From assembly GCA_017979445.1 (NCBI GenBank), contig CM030714.1:42698826-42762825 (forward strand): 64,000 nt of DNA, given 5' to 3'. Under the pieces are notes generated by a model. It was not told where the DNA came from. It did no database searches and saw only the letters and a program-made list of their open reading frames with translations. Positions 1 through 11,657 of this stretch are shown here, piece after piece. The first letter of the stretch is position 1. Each line of letters starts with the position of its first letter. This DNA is from Akebia trifoliata (lineage: Eukaryota; Streptophyta; Magnoliopsida; Ranunculales; Lardizabalaceae). A program made the position numbers and the translations under genes.

Positions 1-1052
1 CTTCTACAATAGTAAAACATTGTTTCTTCTTGAATGAAAACATTAAAACTAAGTTGAGTACCTCAGATTCGATGTCATACTAGGCCTGGCGATTATAATA
101 ATAACCGAATAGATGCTAGGATAAAAAGTTGGGCCCTTTTTACGTTCAAGTTTGGCATGACTTCGATAGTATATAAATCACCATAATAGTGTAGGGGACT
201 AGTGGGATAAATTTTCATAAGCTACCACGAAATCATATATAATAATAGTGAAATGAGCACTTGAATCAAAAGTTATACCCTATTAAGTTCAGGTTTGACA
301 TGCAATCGCTACAATAAAGTAGCTCCACTACGATGTCATAATCAAAAGTATTTTTTTTTTTCTAATCATTTCAACACAATTAATATAATAATATAAAAAT
401 AAAATAAAATATGTAAAAAAGTTTATAATTTTTCTAATTATATAAATACAAATCTAAGAGTACCCGAAACAGATAAAAAATAATCGAATCATATCTTCTT
501 TCTAATCATTTCAATACAAATAAATAAATAATTCAGAATTTTTACCATTTAGACTATATCTAAGAACATACCTTAATCTTGATTTTTTTAAAGTCTATTG
601 AGAGACTACGATCGATTCTTTCAACATCTCACGAATCCTAAAAAATAAAATAAAATAATACTATTTTAAAATCTATTTAAATAAGAAAAATGAATAAATA
701 TGTTAGTATTTTGCTTAAATCCATACCTTAATCTGATCATTTTAGGATTTCTAGAGAACAATGCCTGCAAAATTCACCCAAAAAAACTTGAAATAATTTT
801 TTTTTAGAGGAGGAATAATGAAAAACATAAATTATGTTTTTTTTAGAATACCTAATATATTAAAATAAATTTTAAATGAAAACAATGAAGAAATAAGATT
901 TTAATAGTAAGAAGAAGTAGATTTGGCTTGAAAGTGTTTGCTTTTAAGATTTCAATAGAGAAGAAAAGTTGGGTAGTAGGTAGTTGAATGGTTTTGTTTT
1001 TTTTATATTTTAACTTGAGATATTTTAATAATATGAATTAAATAATGGATGA
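1..1052. other. AT-rich intergenic DNA
   Basis: This stretch is AT-rich with many short A and T runs. I see no open frame with protein-like composition, no RNA gene and no clear terminal repeats. It is probably old, degraded intergenic sequence. Confidence 0.5.
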
Positions 1053-1230
1053 TGCTGAAGTAACATTAAAATGTACATCGTGGGAGACATTTCTGACCTG
1101 GATATGTGTCAGAACCATAGATTGTTGCATCGAAATCTCACTCGTGTCTCAATGAAAAGCATCTATAGTTTTGACATACACTCACGTCAGAAATGTCCCC
1201 CACGATATACATTTCAATGTTACTCCAACA
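1053..1230. mobile_element. Foldback MITE, family A, copy 1
   Basis: The two ends are inverted copies of each other. The left end begins TGCTGAAGTAACATT and continues into ATGTACATCGTGGG; the right end is the complement, closing with TTACTCCAACA. The arms continue inward through GACATTTCTGAC, and the centre carries an inverted ACCATAGAT / ATCTATAGT core. Two related elements with similar ends and the same centre lie near 36.3 and 53.8 kb. No coding capacity. The superfamily is not settled because I could not see a convincing target-site duplication. Confidence 0.75.
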
Positions 1231-3040
1231 CGACTCTTAAATAATTTCAAAAATTAACTAACTTGATTTTGAGGACTTGTGATAATATTTATCATATTTG
1301 ACTTTTCAACTCAAACTTGTCTCATTGTACTAGTAAAGATCAACTGGAGATCAAATATTTGTTTATTGAGTTCATTTCAAGCACAATTATTTACCTCTAA
1401 TATTTTAGTTATATATCGGAGCCATAGTTGATTGCGATCTTGCAATCTAACTAGCCATGATCCTACACCTGGTAAAAGTCCTCTTTCTTCTTTAAACCTA
1501 ACCATGTTTCAATCTAAAACTTGTTATCTCATTATTTTTTTTCATCAACCACTCTATATATGATCCATGGATATCGTTCAAAAACACAAAGATCCATTCA
1601 TGTCAACCTCCTTGTTATCTACTAATCTCTTAGGGATATTTCATCAAACATTTGAGGCGTCCAAAGAGTGATCAGCAAGCCAAAGATACACCATTTCTTC
1701 TTTTTTACTTATTTTGCAGACACACGCCATATTTTTTTACTTGAACCAATGATCATATTCACCCATCAACAATCACCTTAATCCTACATCTCTGGCTGAT
1801 CTCTTCGAATTTCCTAGCTTTCCCTAGAGCAAGAGTTGTTTGGTTGAACAAAATCTCTCCATCACCAATCACCATGGATTGTAGACTTATACCTTTAGAG
1901 CCCCCCACCTTAACCCCAACATAACCCTAACTCATCCGAGCCTCTACCTCTAGATGGTTTACTGTGGTGGGCTTCTTGCTCCAACCCACTTCCACCTATA
2001 TTTAAAGCCCATATAACTCTACTTTAAGGCCCAATTAATTAATTATACATATTTTACGTACTGATAGTCTTAGGACTAGTTGGCCCAATACCCAATTCAT
2101 TTCCTTTCCTTGGGTAAGAAAAAAAAAGAAAAAAAGGTGAGAAAAGGTTCCACCACTATTGCTTACAAATCAACCCAAAACCTACGCCCAATCTCTATGT
2201 TAAAGCCTAAAAGATACCTCATTTGGCTCAAGCCTAATTGGTTGAGACCACTTTGATAAATTTGTCTATTTGAGTCTCCGAATCTTTTGTGATTAAGCTC
2301 ACCTTGGCCCATATAGGCCCATTATATTTTAAAGGCCCATAAAGGTCATCGGCAATGATCGAGCCCATGAAAGAACTGACTTTGACCCATTTTTTTTTGT
2401 CTTGAGGCCAATTGAGTCATATATTTTTGGATTCACATCCATCAAGTTTCAGTCTTGCCTAAATTAATTATGGCCCTAGAAGTCCATTTGAGTTGAGAAT
2501 GTTGCTCCTCCTCTTCCACTCATATGGGCAAATAATCTATTATTTCTTTCATGCAACAATCAGAAAGAATTCTTCATCTCCATTAATAACACATGATTGG
2601 CAAGCAGGTTTGAAATGAACTCAATAACCGGATATTTAATTATATCGTCGAAGAATCAGAAGAGCAAAATTGGGTTCACTAGATTAAACAATTTGTATTT
2701 GTGTTATATTGAAAGAAAATACTGAACATAATGGAAAGGGAGGGAGCAAGAGTTGAGTCAGAGGAAATGTTTTTGAGAAATGTAGGAAGTTGTAGGGGTT
2801 TGAATATGGAAATGGTTTTGAGGTAGTGTTCTGAATGGGCTAGGAGCCCAGCCACGGACCTCCTTATAAAAGCCCATCATATACAAATGAGATAATAAAA
2901 AAAAAAAAATATCCCTAACAGTGCACTCATGACAATGACACATGGCTTGACAAGTGGCAAACTGTGAACCCATGTGGCACCCACCAATGCCAGATTTAAG
3001 AAAAGGGTTGAAAGATCCAAAACCCATGCGGTAGATATGA
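1231..3040. other. Intergenic DNA upstream of the proline-rich protein gene
   Basis: No gene recognised. Between about 1990 and 2350 the motif GGCCCA or its complement TGGGCC recurs many times, several copies close together. This is the core of plant Site II/TCP-type promoter elements, but here it may only reflect a degenerate repeat. The segment just before 3041 is the probable promoter of the gene at 3113. Confidence 0.4.
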
Positions 3041-3041
3041 A

Positions 3042-3050
3042 GTCATATAA
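3042..3050 (+). promoter_or_regulatory. Putative TATA box of the proline-rich protein gene
   Basis: The sequence CATATAAAC lies about 65-70 bases before the ATG at 3113, followed by a CT-rich stretch suitable for a transcription start. Inferred from position and sequence only. Confidence 0.4.
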
Positions 3051-3112
3051 ACTCACCTCCCTATCTATAGTTTCATTGAAATTAATTCAGTTTTTCAGTC
3101 TCTAGTGTCAAG

Positions 3113-3553
3113 ATGTCCCCTGCAAAGTTCATCTTCATAGTAATACTAATCTGGCTATCCACCTCCTGCACTAGCAGTGCAGAGACAGTGCCTGATGTTT
3201 CTGGTGATGGTACTAGTACTTCTCCCAACAATTGTCAAAACTGTTCCATATGTCAGTTTCCATGCCATACTCCCTCTCCACCACCACCACCATCACAATC
3301 TAGTTACCCCTCATATGGAGCTCCTCCACCACCACCACCGCCGCCGTCGTTGCCAATTCAAGGAAATTGCCCACCAAGTCCTGTGGTTCAGTGCTGCCAA
3401 CACCCAGCTCCAACTCCTTATACTTATGGGTATCAACAATCACCACCTTATTGGTATCAACCAAATTCAGTTAATTCACTATGTTTGTGTTTCTCTAATA
3501 TTGGACTACTTATGATTTCTGTTTTGTTTCTTTTTGTTATTCTTCTGCTTTGA
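3113..3553 (+). CDS. Hydroxyproline-rich / extensin-like cell-surface protein
   Basis: This encodes a 146-residue protein with no intron. It starts with a hydrophobic signal peptide (about residues 1-23, cleavage near TSSAE). A small cysteine cluster follows (NCQNCSICQFPC, about 40-51), then proline blocks (PSPPPPP and a run of eight prolines) mixed with Ser and Tyr, a further Cys pair (CC), a Tyr-rich segment (PYTYGYQQSPPYWYQ), and a strongly hydrophobic C-terminus (about 125-146) that could be a membrane anchor or GPI signal. Pro-rich blocks of this type are hydroxylated and glycosylated in the secretory pathway in known HRGPs. The likely location is the plasma membrane or wall. It resembles short plant HRGP-family proteins rather than true extensins, since SP4 repeats are few. 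The exact role is unknown. Confidence 0.8.
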   Translation: MSPAKFIFIVILIWLSTSCTSSAETVPDVSGDGTSTSPNNCQNCSICQFPCHTPSPPPPPSQSSYPSYGAPPPPPPPPSLPIQGNCPPSPVVQCCQHPAPTPYTYGYQQSPPYWYQPNSVNSLCLCFSNIGLLMISVLFLFVILLL

Positions 3554-3768
3554 TGTTGTTTTCTAGTTGTGCAGTTGGGTGTTCTCTTGTTCAGGTCCCT
3601 CTCTCTTTTTTCTAGGGGTGTATGTAGATATCCTCTAAATTTAGGGAAGTTTTCAATAAATGTCCTTTGGGTTTTATTTGTATTACCAGTGTTTCTATGT
3701 TGTAGTGTTTTATTACCATCATGTTATTGTTTTCATCTTGGTGAAACTAAATATTAAATTCATTTCCT
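3554..3768 (+). other. Probable 3' UTR of the proline-rich protein gene
   Basis: T-rich sequence directly downstream of the stop codon, including AATAAA at about 3655-3660, a plausible polyadenylation signal. No protein-like frame. Confidence 0.4.
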
Positions 3769-3807
3769 CTCTCTCTCTCTCTTGTGTGTGTGTGTGTGTG
3801 TGTGTGT
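3769..3807. repeat. (CT)n-(GT)n compound microsatellite
   Basis: About eight CT units are followed, after TTG, by roughly twelve GT units. A simple-sequence repeat in the downstream flank of the proline-rich protein gene. Confidence 0.95.
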
Positions 3808-4328
3808 TTGTGATCTTTTGGTAATGTTATACAAGTTGAAGAAGAAAAAAAAAGAATCCATGGAAATTTGTGGAAGATGGAATGAGATGAGAGAGAGAAG
3901 GTGAAGAGAGTTTGGTTGTTTCTGCAAGGCGAGAAAGACTTCTATTCCTCACTTGTCTTACGTGGGGTACGTGGAGGCATTTTGACGTGGGCTAGCTAAG
4001 TTTGTCTGACCTATCATAAGATGACAAAATTGTAAATAAAATGGATCGTAATTGACCCAAATCCAGTCATCCTATGATCAAATTTAGCTTATTTGGATCT
4101 TAGAATAAATCCCCCAAAAAAAAAAAAACGGGTTCATTAATATGGTTTAATATTCCTTGACCCGACTCGGATCTGGGTCCATAGGGGAATCATCCCTAGA
4201 TTCATCTCTCAGAATGTCTTGTTTAACTTTTAAAAACATATTTTTTATTCAAAATATTACCTTCCAAATTTTTATTTTTTATTTTTAAATATTATTTTCT
4301 ACTGCTTATCTACCAATACAATAGAGTA
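3808..4328. other. Intergenic DNA
   Basis: No gene seen. Several ACGT cores (TTACGTGG, GTACGTGG, TGACGTGG) cluster at about 3958-3990. The later part carries GACCCGA / GGATCTGGGTCC-type words like those in the hAT-type MITE at 20.2 kb, so it may contain a decayed relative. Confidence 0.35.
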
Positions 4329-4681
4329 GTGATAATCTGACTCACCAACGGGGCATACTCTCCTGACATGGCATTTGATAGAATCATAGAAATTATGCCT
4401 CGGGATACATAACTGCACATCCCCATAAATCTGTGCAGTTGTGTATCATGATGAAAGAAAATCTATGGTTCTAACACATTCCATGTCAAGAGATCAGTAT
4501 TTCCAAATACTTCCCATCTATGCTCTTGACTTGGAATGTATATAGAACTGTACATATATATATTCTCGGGATACACATTTGCATGTATTTATGAGAATGT
4601 GTAATTGTGTATCCCAAGAAAAAATTTATGATTCTATGCACATGCCACGTCAGGAGAGTAGAGGGGAGTTTGTTTATCATT
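4329..4681. mobile_element. Foldback MITE, family B, copy 1, with nested duplication
   Basis: Long inverted ends pair TACTCTCCTGACATGGCAT, followed by AGAATCATAGA, on the left with the complement of a matching right end containing TGCCACGTCAGGAGAGTA. Inside are two palindromic units built on GGGATACA(C/T)AACTGCACAT, so the inner part appears duplicated. Related elements lie near 40.0 and 60.7 kb. No coding capacity. Confidence 0.8.
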
Positions 4682-5044
4682 ATTCAATATAAAATGGGTC
4701 AGACATAGTGTTAAAATAGAAAAAGTAAGTACAGATTAAAAAAAGCTAAACGTTTTAAATTATCTGACCTGACCCAAGTCAGATCCGGAAATGCATTCCA
4801 TATTCGAATCAATATAGAATTTTCAATTTGAATATGGATATGGTTAGGTCCAATCCGAGTCTAACCCATTTTAAGCCTTACACACAAATCCCTACGAGAT
4901 CTTGATTTTGATGCTTTAAAGTGAGAGCAACATCATCACTTCTTCTTGATCAATCGTTTGGACTCAATGAAGTTCAAAATCCATTTTCTTCTTTTAAGAA
5001 AATTTTCCTGCTCTTTTACAAAATAAAAAATAAAGAAACTATCA
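4682..5044. other. Intergenic DNA
   Basis: Contains degenerate GACCCAAGTCAGATCC / TTAGGTCCAATCCGA words similar to the hAT-type MITE at 20.2 kb. No gene. Confidence 0.3.
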
Positions 5045-5700
5045 ATGCTCTCCTCACTCTGTGTTTATTGGGAGAAATGGAGAGGAGAGTGAGAAAATAA
5101 ATGAGTTTCTCTTCATTTCTCTTGTTTAGATTGTTAAGTGGAGAGAGGAGAAAAGAACTGGAGAGAAGAGCAGAGGAAAAAATGTGAGTTTTCTCTCTAT
5201 CCAAAAGGGAAGAGAAGGTGAGAGGATTGGAGAAAAATCTTTTTAAAATATTTTATAATTCTAATTGTCTCTAAATCTCTTTTAAGATATTTTAAAATTA
5301 CAAAGCTGTCCCAATTTCTCTCCTGTCAATCCAAACATGGTGGAGAGAAATTGAGTTTTTCTTCTTTTATCTTCTCTTTCTCTTAAATGGATTTCTCTTT
5401 TCTCCACTTCTTTCAATCAAAACGAAGTGGGTTAATCTGTGTTTGGAAAAAACGAGAAGATAAAATAAATGAATTTCTCTCCATTTCTCTTGTTGGGATG
5501 GTTAAGTGGGGAGAGAAGAGAAGAAAAGAGAAAACCCTTTTAAAATATTTTATAACTCCAACTCTGCCCCTTGATCTCTTTTAAGACATTTTAAAATTCC
5601 AAATTTCTCTCCTTGCAATTTAAACACGGTGGAGAAAAACAGTTTCAATCCTCTCATCTTCTCTTTAATGGGTTTCTCTTCTCTCAACCCAAACAAATTA
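5045..5700. repeat. Two adjacent diverged copies of a ~300-bp GAGA-rich repeat
   Basis: The segments at about 5050-5410 and 5420-5700 share the same ordered blocks: TGTGTTT..GG, a GAGAAATGGAGAG-type purine block, AAATGAATTTCTCT, TGTTAAGTGG, TTTTAAAATATTTTATAA, CTCTTTTAAGA, CCAATTTCTCTCC, CAT/CACGGTGGAGA, and a terminal TTTCTCTTCTCTCAACC. Ends containing TGTTTGG / CCAAACA suggest a nonautonomous DNA transposon present as a tandem or nested pair. Short frames here are compositional. Confidence 0.65.
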
Positions 5701-5959
5701 AAGTTCCCTCTCTTGGCTCTCTCTCCCCCCTCCGACGACTCTCTTACTCCATACTCACTACTTTGTGTATAAAGAAAACATGGGTAAGTGGGAATTTTGA
5801 TAAAGTGAATAATAGAGTAACCAACTTGATTTTTAGCACTGAAATTAAATCCACACTGCAAGGTAATGTTTTATTTTTCAAGCAAAAATTATTAGATGTA
5901 CAATGTAATCCTACATGGTACATGTGATCTGCAAACTCAATAATCCAAACAGTTTGATC

Positions 5960-6430
5960 CTATGTTACTGGGTTAGTTGGTTCAAATTCAAGTTAGTGAT
6001 TCACAACTCTATGGCGAACCTGGTTCGCAGGGGTAGGTATAGATAATTCGTTTCTTGGTTTGCGAAGACCTGCTCAAGCTTAGGTTCGCTAGTTCAGTTA
6101 GCTTGTGCACAGAATTCAAGAATGTGAGTAACAACTTACAAAAGTACAGTTATAAAAATTTTCAAAAACAACACCACCCACAATGACTGAAGAAGGAAGC
6201 TCAAGAGGCATAATTGAATTTGTTTTCTTTTTTAGAAGACAAAAAAATGTTGTATGTTCACTATTTGATTCACCAAACCCAATGACACAATTCAGCAAAC
6301 TGAAATGGTTGGATTTGAGCAGGTTGGGTTCGCAAATTGGTTAATACATGGTTCATTGTATTCCACAAACCCAATACAAACTGGTTCACCTTGTACCAAG
6401 TCTTGGCTTGGTCTAGTAGAAATGAATCTG
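5960..6430. mobile_element. Decayed MITE-like element, family C (partial)
   Basis: The left end CTATGTTACTGGGTTAG and internal blocks (GGTTCGCAGGGGTAGGTA, AACCCAATACAAACTGGTTC) match, in the same order, the better preserved element at 43.2-43.5 kb. The right terminal repeat could not be found here, so the copy looks truncated or heavily mutated. Confidence 0.5.
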
Positions 6431-9018
6431 GAAAGATAGGTTTGATCAGCAGAACAAGGCTTGGATGGGGTCGTAGTCTAAAATCATCTACTAATTGGAG
6501 TAAGGAGCACAAAGAAATGGACAGTCGGCATAGATAGGTTGGTGAGCCACATCTACGATATAGAATGATACGATGCACAACATGATACAAGGCCTATCAC
6601 ATATTTAATACAGTAGGCATGAAAGTATTCTGTTGAAATTTTTTTGCCATAATACCATTATTATTTTATTAATAATTCATAATTGGATTTTACAGCTGCC
6701 TAATACCAGTTTGGGTCTCATTAGAATTTCAATAGGGATTTTGATTTCTATTATGGGTTGTGATCTTCCATTCTAATTAGAAGAGCGGTTATCACCCAAA
6801 CTCCACTTTGCATTTAGTTCTCTCTCTCCCTCTCAAATTTTTGAGAATTATTGTTTGCGCTTGTAGATTTAATTTCATTAATAATAATCTATGAATAATT
6901 TTGATTGATTATAAAGCTCTAAATCAAGTTATTTTTTAAGTACTTGAGATCAAAACCCAACATATCCACCTATGGGATACTAAGTAGCACTAAGCCAATA
7001 GAAAAATGGTACTTTTCAGTTCCCAATAAACAAAGAACTGACTTCTGTCCATGTCAATCCTCTTGAAAGGAACTATATACCTACTTAGTAGTATATTTAA
7101 TGTCAAGGAAATAAGATATATAGGATATAGAAGAGGTTTGGCAAGGATTGTTTAAACTGTGTAAAGAGATCTACTCAATCCCAAGGTATGTGGTGGCTTC
7201 CTTATTGGGTGCCTTTGTTTCCTCATTACTACATCCCTACTTCTCGCCCTACAAATCCTCTTAACATGATACCAAGGAACTACACACAGACCAGTAGCCC
7301 TACCAACGTAATCATGATCCCACGGAACTCCTTAAGGAACTGCATACTGAATTCCCGCCTAACAAACCTATGATCCATGTACTATGACATACCAGTGATG
7401 TTCCTGTCTAATGGGTTGATGACAGCAATGCGTCATCTTTCATCTGTTTAAAACATTCAAGTAAATTCTATTCTTGGATCTTCTTATAGTAATGTCCCAC
7501 AAGTCAAGGAAACTATGTACTTCTAAATCCAGGGTTATCCCTTGAAAAGAAATATAATTAACTGTCCCTTTTTATTTAAGTCGAGAGTCTAAAGTTATTG
7601 GCCAAATTTGGGATCAAAGAATCTTGATAGCTACACAAAAATATTCGGGTGAGGGTGCTTCCAGTGAAGGGGTTTTTTGGAGGCATGAGGAAATCTAGTA
7701 ATACGCTGTAGACCAAGAAAACAGTGATGGAAAGACAGCATGTTTGTTGAAGTAAATGATTTAAGGAAAGTACATGCAACCCAAGCTTTGTCGAGGATGG
7801 AACAAGGGTCACAATCATGTTCGTTCTACGACAAACAAATGTGACTTCCTTCAACTTGATTTTAGATGGCTGTGGTAACCATTGGTAGACTATAACTCGT
7901 GATCTAAGTCAGTTGATCCAACCACAAGTCTAAATCTTGCCCTTTAATCTGAAAGACCCTTTTCATAATATGGATTCAGTTATTAGCAATACAATCTTAT
8001 TCAATAATCAGTGTGAGACTTTATAGGATTGTAAGATGTAAAGATCAATAGTACATGAATTATCTGTTAAAGAATTTTCAAAGGTTTTCAAATAAAAGCC
8101 AACTGTTGGAACTGGTTACAGCCCAACCATTGCTTGAAATAGAAAGTTTTAAACATTGATAACCAACATTTTTAAATAAAAGAATAGTCTTTTTAATTGC
8201 ACCCTTTGCCCCTTGGACTTTTGACTAAAGGTTCTTTTGGCAACCATTGACCTTTGACTTTTTGTCTTAAAAGGGTTTCTTAAGCCCACTTTCACTATCT
8301 ATTTAAAGGGACTGATTCTCTCATTTGAACTCAAAGCATCAATTGGACAATCATTGCTTCTATGAGCCATATTGTCTTATTTTATCAGTATCATCGATAT
8401 TTTGGTGTTGGAGAAGCAAGAATGGATTCAACAAATCGATCACAAGAATTTAAATTTGATCTATTGCATTGGTAACACACATTTAGGGGGGATTCAATTT
8501 AGTTTAAAGACAATGATATTGCTCATGCCTCAGATTAATCTTCTGAATTTCTTAACTTCACTCCCACTTAGCTTCCAATTTCTCCAATATTATCTCTACA
8601 AAAGAAGGATGAGAAATCTAACTCAATACGCATGAGCGCTTGTGTAATGCTCATGAATGTGTGTGCACGGAATTGGGGGCTGTGAACGCTAGTATGATCA
8701 TCATAATAAAACTAAACAAGTAACACCTCTCTTCACAGGATCATAAAACATAGTAAACAAAACATACCCAATTGAATTTCTACTAGCACAAAAATAAAAA
8801 TATCCCAAAATATAGACCAAATTGATGAAGAACTTCAATTGTCTTCTTTCTCAAGTATACAATATTCCTCAACATAAACAGATAAACAAATGAACCCCAA
8901 CTCCTGAAATTTCCAGTTAACTAACAACCAACAATGATTTCTATAACTTTAATTTTAAATTGAAAAGTGGCAAAGATTCAACAACATCATGTATCAAACT
9001 ACAAAAAGAAATGAGAAT
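6431..9018. other. Intergenic DNA between repeat remnants and TIC20
   Basis: I recognise no gene. At about 8103 a segment begins TGTTGGAACTGG and is followed about 190 bases later by TATTTAAAGGGACTG, arranged like the start and TATA region of an LTR, but no matching 3' terminus or partner LTR was seen. The last 300 bases are the probable 3' UTR of the minus-strand TIC20 gene. Confidence 0.3.
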
Positions 9019-9654
9019 TCAGGGGACTTGCCTCTCGGCGGCTTCGGAGACAATGGGCAACCTGGGCACCTGACCCAGCAAGCAAGAACCAGACCCATAG
9101 ATCAAAGAGACCAGTAGAAACAGAAAAACAGTGCTGTCCAAGCTCATCATCAAATCCAAACCCAAACCATCTCTTGGATTAAAACTCCTCTCCAAAAGAT
9201 CAGGAAAAATCAACAAAACATCAAGAACTATAGCCTGCATAGTATTAAACCTCACATATCTACTAAAATTTTGATTTCTAACAACAACAAAGTAAAGAGT
9301 CAGAAATACCAAGAACCCATTAAAGGGGAAGCTTTTGAAGACCCGAATAGCTGGAATTAAGGGTTGTAAGAGGATTTGAACTGGGGTGAACTGGGTGATT
9401 ACGTACTTCCCATATTGAACTCCATCAAAGAAAGGGTAGAAGTAACATACGGCTGAGATTAAACGATCTGGGGCGTCTGCAGAATTGCTTCCATTGTTTT
9501 GAGCTGAGATAGGCCTTCGTCTGATTCGGATTCTGGGTTTGGTTAGAGTGAGAAGAGATGAGTGTTTGAGAGAATATAGAGAGGATGAGAGATGGGTTTT
9601 GTGAGAGAAGGAGAGAGGAGTTACTGAAGAAGAGAGAAGAGAAGCCATGGCCAT
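9019..9654 (-). CDS. TIC20-V: TIC20-family chloroplast protein, TIC20-V type
   Basis: A single-exon frame of 211 residues starting at MAMASLL; the frame stays open further upstream but that extension is not protein-like for this family and overlaps the presumed 5' UTR. Residues 1 to ~50 form a Ser/Leu/Arg-rich, acid-free chloroplast transit peptide ending near RRRPISAQ. The mature part has four hydrophobic helices (about 64-78, 92-105, 112-126, 138-152/170-186), with family motifs FDGVQYGKY (76-84), RNQNFSRYVRFNTMQA (126-141) and NPRDGLGLD (159-167), and ends PRLPIVSEAAERQVP. TIC20 proteins are multi-pass membrane proteins; TIC20-I is part of the inner-envelope import channel, whereas the role of the II/V branch is less clear. 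I assign V from the NPRDG..LD and SLDSTVFLF segments and from gene neighbourhood; II is the alternative. Confidence 0.88.
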   Translation of the reverse strand: MAMASLLSSSVTPLSFSHKTHLSSSLYSLKHSSLLTLTKPRIRIRRRPISAQNNGSNSADAPDRLISAVCYFYPFFDGVQYGKYVITQFTPVQILLQPLIPAIRVFKSFPFNGFLVFLTLYFVVVRNQNFSRYVRFNTMQAIVLDVLLIFPDLLERSFNPRDGLGLDLMMSLDSTVFLFLLVSLIYGSGSCLLGQVPRLPIVSEAAERQVP

Positions 9655-9985
9655 TTTGTCTGGGATGGATAGATGAGGGTTAGCTTGGCTGAGCACAAAG
9701 AAGCAAAATAGTAAGCTAGACCCTCTCAAGAGAGCTTGGATCTTTGGACTCTTAAAAGAATATCTAGGGAAGTTCCCTTCTAGACCCTTAGGATGGTCTA
9801 TTAATAGTCCATTGAGAAGATAGTTGGGGCTTGTTTGCTGCAAAGAGTTGGGGGTGAAAGTTGGCAATTCACAGAAGTTGCTTTATCCATACATGTTTGG
9901 AACGTTTAACAACTCTTTATAACTTCTATTTTTTAAGTAGGTTTCAACTTATGAGGCATGGTTTTTAAAAAGAGAGTTTCTAATT
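9655..9985. other. 5' flank of TIC20
   Basis: Probable 5' UTR and promoter of the minus-strand TIC20 gene. CT/GA-rich near the start codon. No distinct promoter element is convincing. Confidence 0.35.
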
Positions 9986-10080
9986 TCTATTGCCACACAG
10001 CTAACCCCACCCCAAGATGGGTGTATGATTTACAATATGAATTGGGGTGAGGTTAGCAAAAGTTGGTGTGGCAGTAGAAT
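9986..10080. mobile_element. Small foldback MITE, family D, copy 1
   Basis: Inverted arms: the left begins TCTATTGCCACAC..CTAACCCCACCCCAA and the right is its complement with the outer half TTGGTGTGGCAGTAGA. The outer 13-15 bases match the element at 28.2 kb. About 95 bp, non-coding, immediately upstream of TIC20. Confidence 0.75.
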
Positions 10081-10339
10081 CTGACTGCAACAACTTGGAC
10101 CGAAATTACTTCTTTGAGGGATTTTTAATTTGAATCGCTCTTTAACATTGACTCATTTGAGATTCAATATGGCTTATCCGATATTTTAAATAGTCATGAT
10201 CTGATGATTCATGTGAAAAACACCTGATCCCAACCGTGTCTAACCGTGTAAACTCCATATATCCAACAGTTGAGATTTATCCTTCAGATATATATTATTA
10301 AGATACTCATATATCCCAACCGTTAGATTTATTAATTTT

Positions 10340-11657
10340 GGGAGAGCTTGGTTTGGATTCTAGAATCTAATTCTGGCTCATAATTGGATTCTAGAATTCA
10401 ATGCATCGTTAGGTTTAGATTATAGACCTAATTTTTTTCATAATCAAGAATCAAAATCATAGAGAAATCATAAACAGTTCACAAGTTGTTTCTCTTGATT
10501 CTCACAGACTATCCATTTATGATGATCTGGACAATACATCTTGCATAACAACAATAATAATATAATTAATAATTAATAATAATAATAATATCAATATAAT
10601 TATAACTAGTAACAACAGTAGTAGTAATAACAAAATCAATAATCATAATAATAACTAATATTAATATATAATTATTGATGGTTATAGTTATTAATAACAA
10701 TAGTAACAACAACAATAACAATAATAATAATAATAATAATAATAATATTTCAAATAAAATATAAAATCATCATAAGGTTTTTGGTAATCGTAATCTTAAC
10801 ATGTTCTTTAACATACAATTCACTTGAAAACTAATAAAAAAATGGTCTAAATGTCATCTGTTTTAACTCTTTCCAAAAATCCTCGATTTTTATTCTAAAA
10901 AACCCATCATTTTCAATATTTGGGATATATATTTTTACTCATATTTTTAATCTCGAAGAGTGTAATTAGGTAATTTTTTGAGAAAATCACTTAAAGAACC
11001 CTGGTGGGGATTTATTTCTAAATAGTCCCTTAGTTTTGCACGGTAGCTAGATAGGAAATTTAGTAATTTTTTTTAATTTTATAATGATCTCTCATTATTG
11101 GAGAACTCATCGCTTTGTTATTTACTGTCAAGTTCACAGTTTTTATTGTCAAACTCAACACTGGTAAAATCCACCCATTTTCAATTTTTGAGTTTTTTCG
11201 ACTAGAATACATGGAAATATAATTTTTTATACATCTTCAAAATATTTGAAAATGACTTCTTCTTCTTCCTTAAATCCTTTCCAGCAGAATGGAGTCTCTG
11301 AAACTCGATTGAGATGTCAAAAATCCATTTTTTTAGATGAAAACGACGAGTTCGAATGGTTAGGACATTTAATTGTGAAAAACGTGAGAGACGAGGTCTA
11401 GAGCCTATTAAGAAAAATGAAAGTTTACTAAATGAAGTATTAAGAGACTGCCCAAAATTCAAGGACTATTTAGAAAAATATCCCTTGGATTGGGTCTTTT
11501 AAGTAATTTTTCTTAATTTTTTCCGCAAGATCAATTTTTAGAAATTGTATTAGTCAAACGAGATTTTGGATTCTGGATATTAGGTTCTATAATCTAATTT
11601 TAACAATCCATAACCAAAATCAAGAATTAGGATCTGCAATCCAATCCAAATGCCCCC
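10340..11657. mobile_element. Candidate nonautonomous DNA transposon
   Basis: Imperfect inverted ends: left GAGCTTGGTTTGGATTCTAG, right complement GGGGGCATTTGGATTGGATT. Both are followed inward by repeated words such as CTAATTCT and ATTCTAGAAT. The interior includes an AAT-rich microsatellite (10548-10745) and no transposase. Boundaries are approximate and no target-site duplication was confirmed. Confidence 0.4.
10548..10745. repeat. AAT/ATA-rich microsatellite tract
   Basis: Imperfect AAT, ATA and AAC trinucleotide runs, ending in about eight uninterrupted AAT units. Confidence 0.9.

Noticed and set aside
8103..8640. Possible copia-type LTR starting TGTTGGAACTGG
   Set aside because: TATA-like motif at a suitable distance, but no end, PBS or partner LTR; evidence too thin to list as an element.
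9655..9867. N-terminal extension of the TIC20 frame (71 more residues)
   Set aside because: MAMASLL begins a normal transit peptide, the extension has no family counterpart and its length would be atypical.
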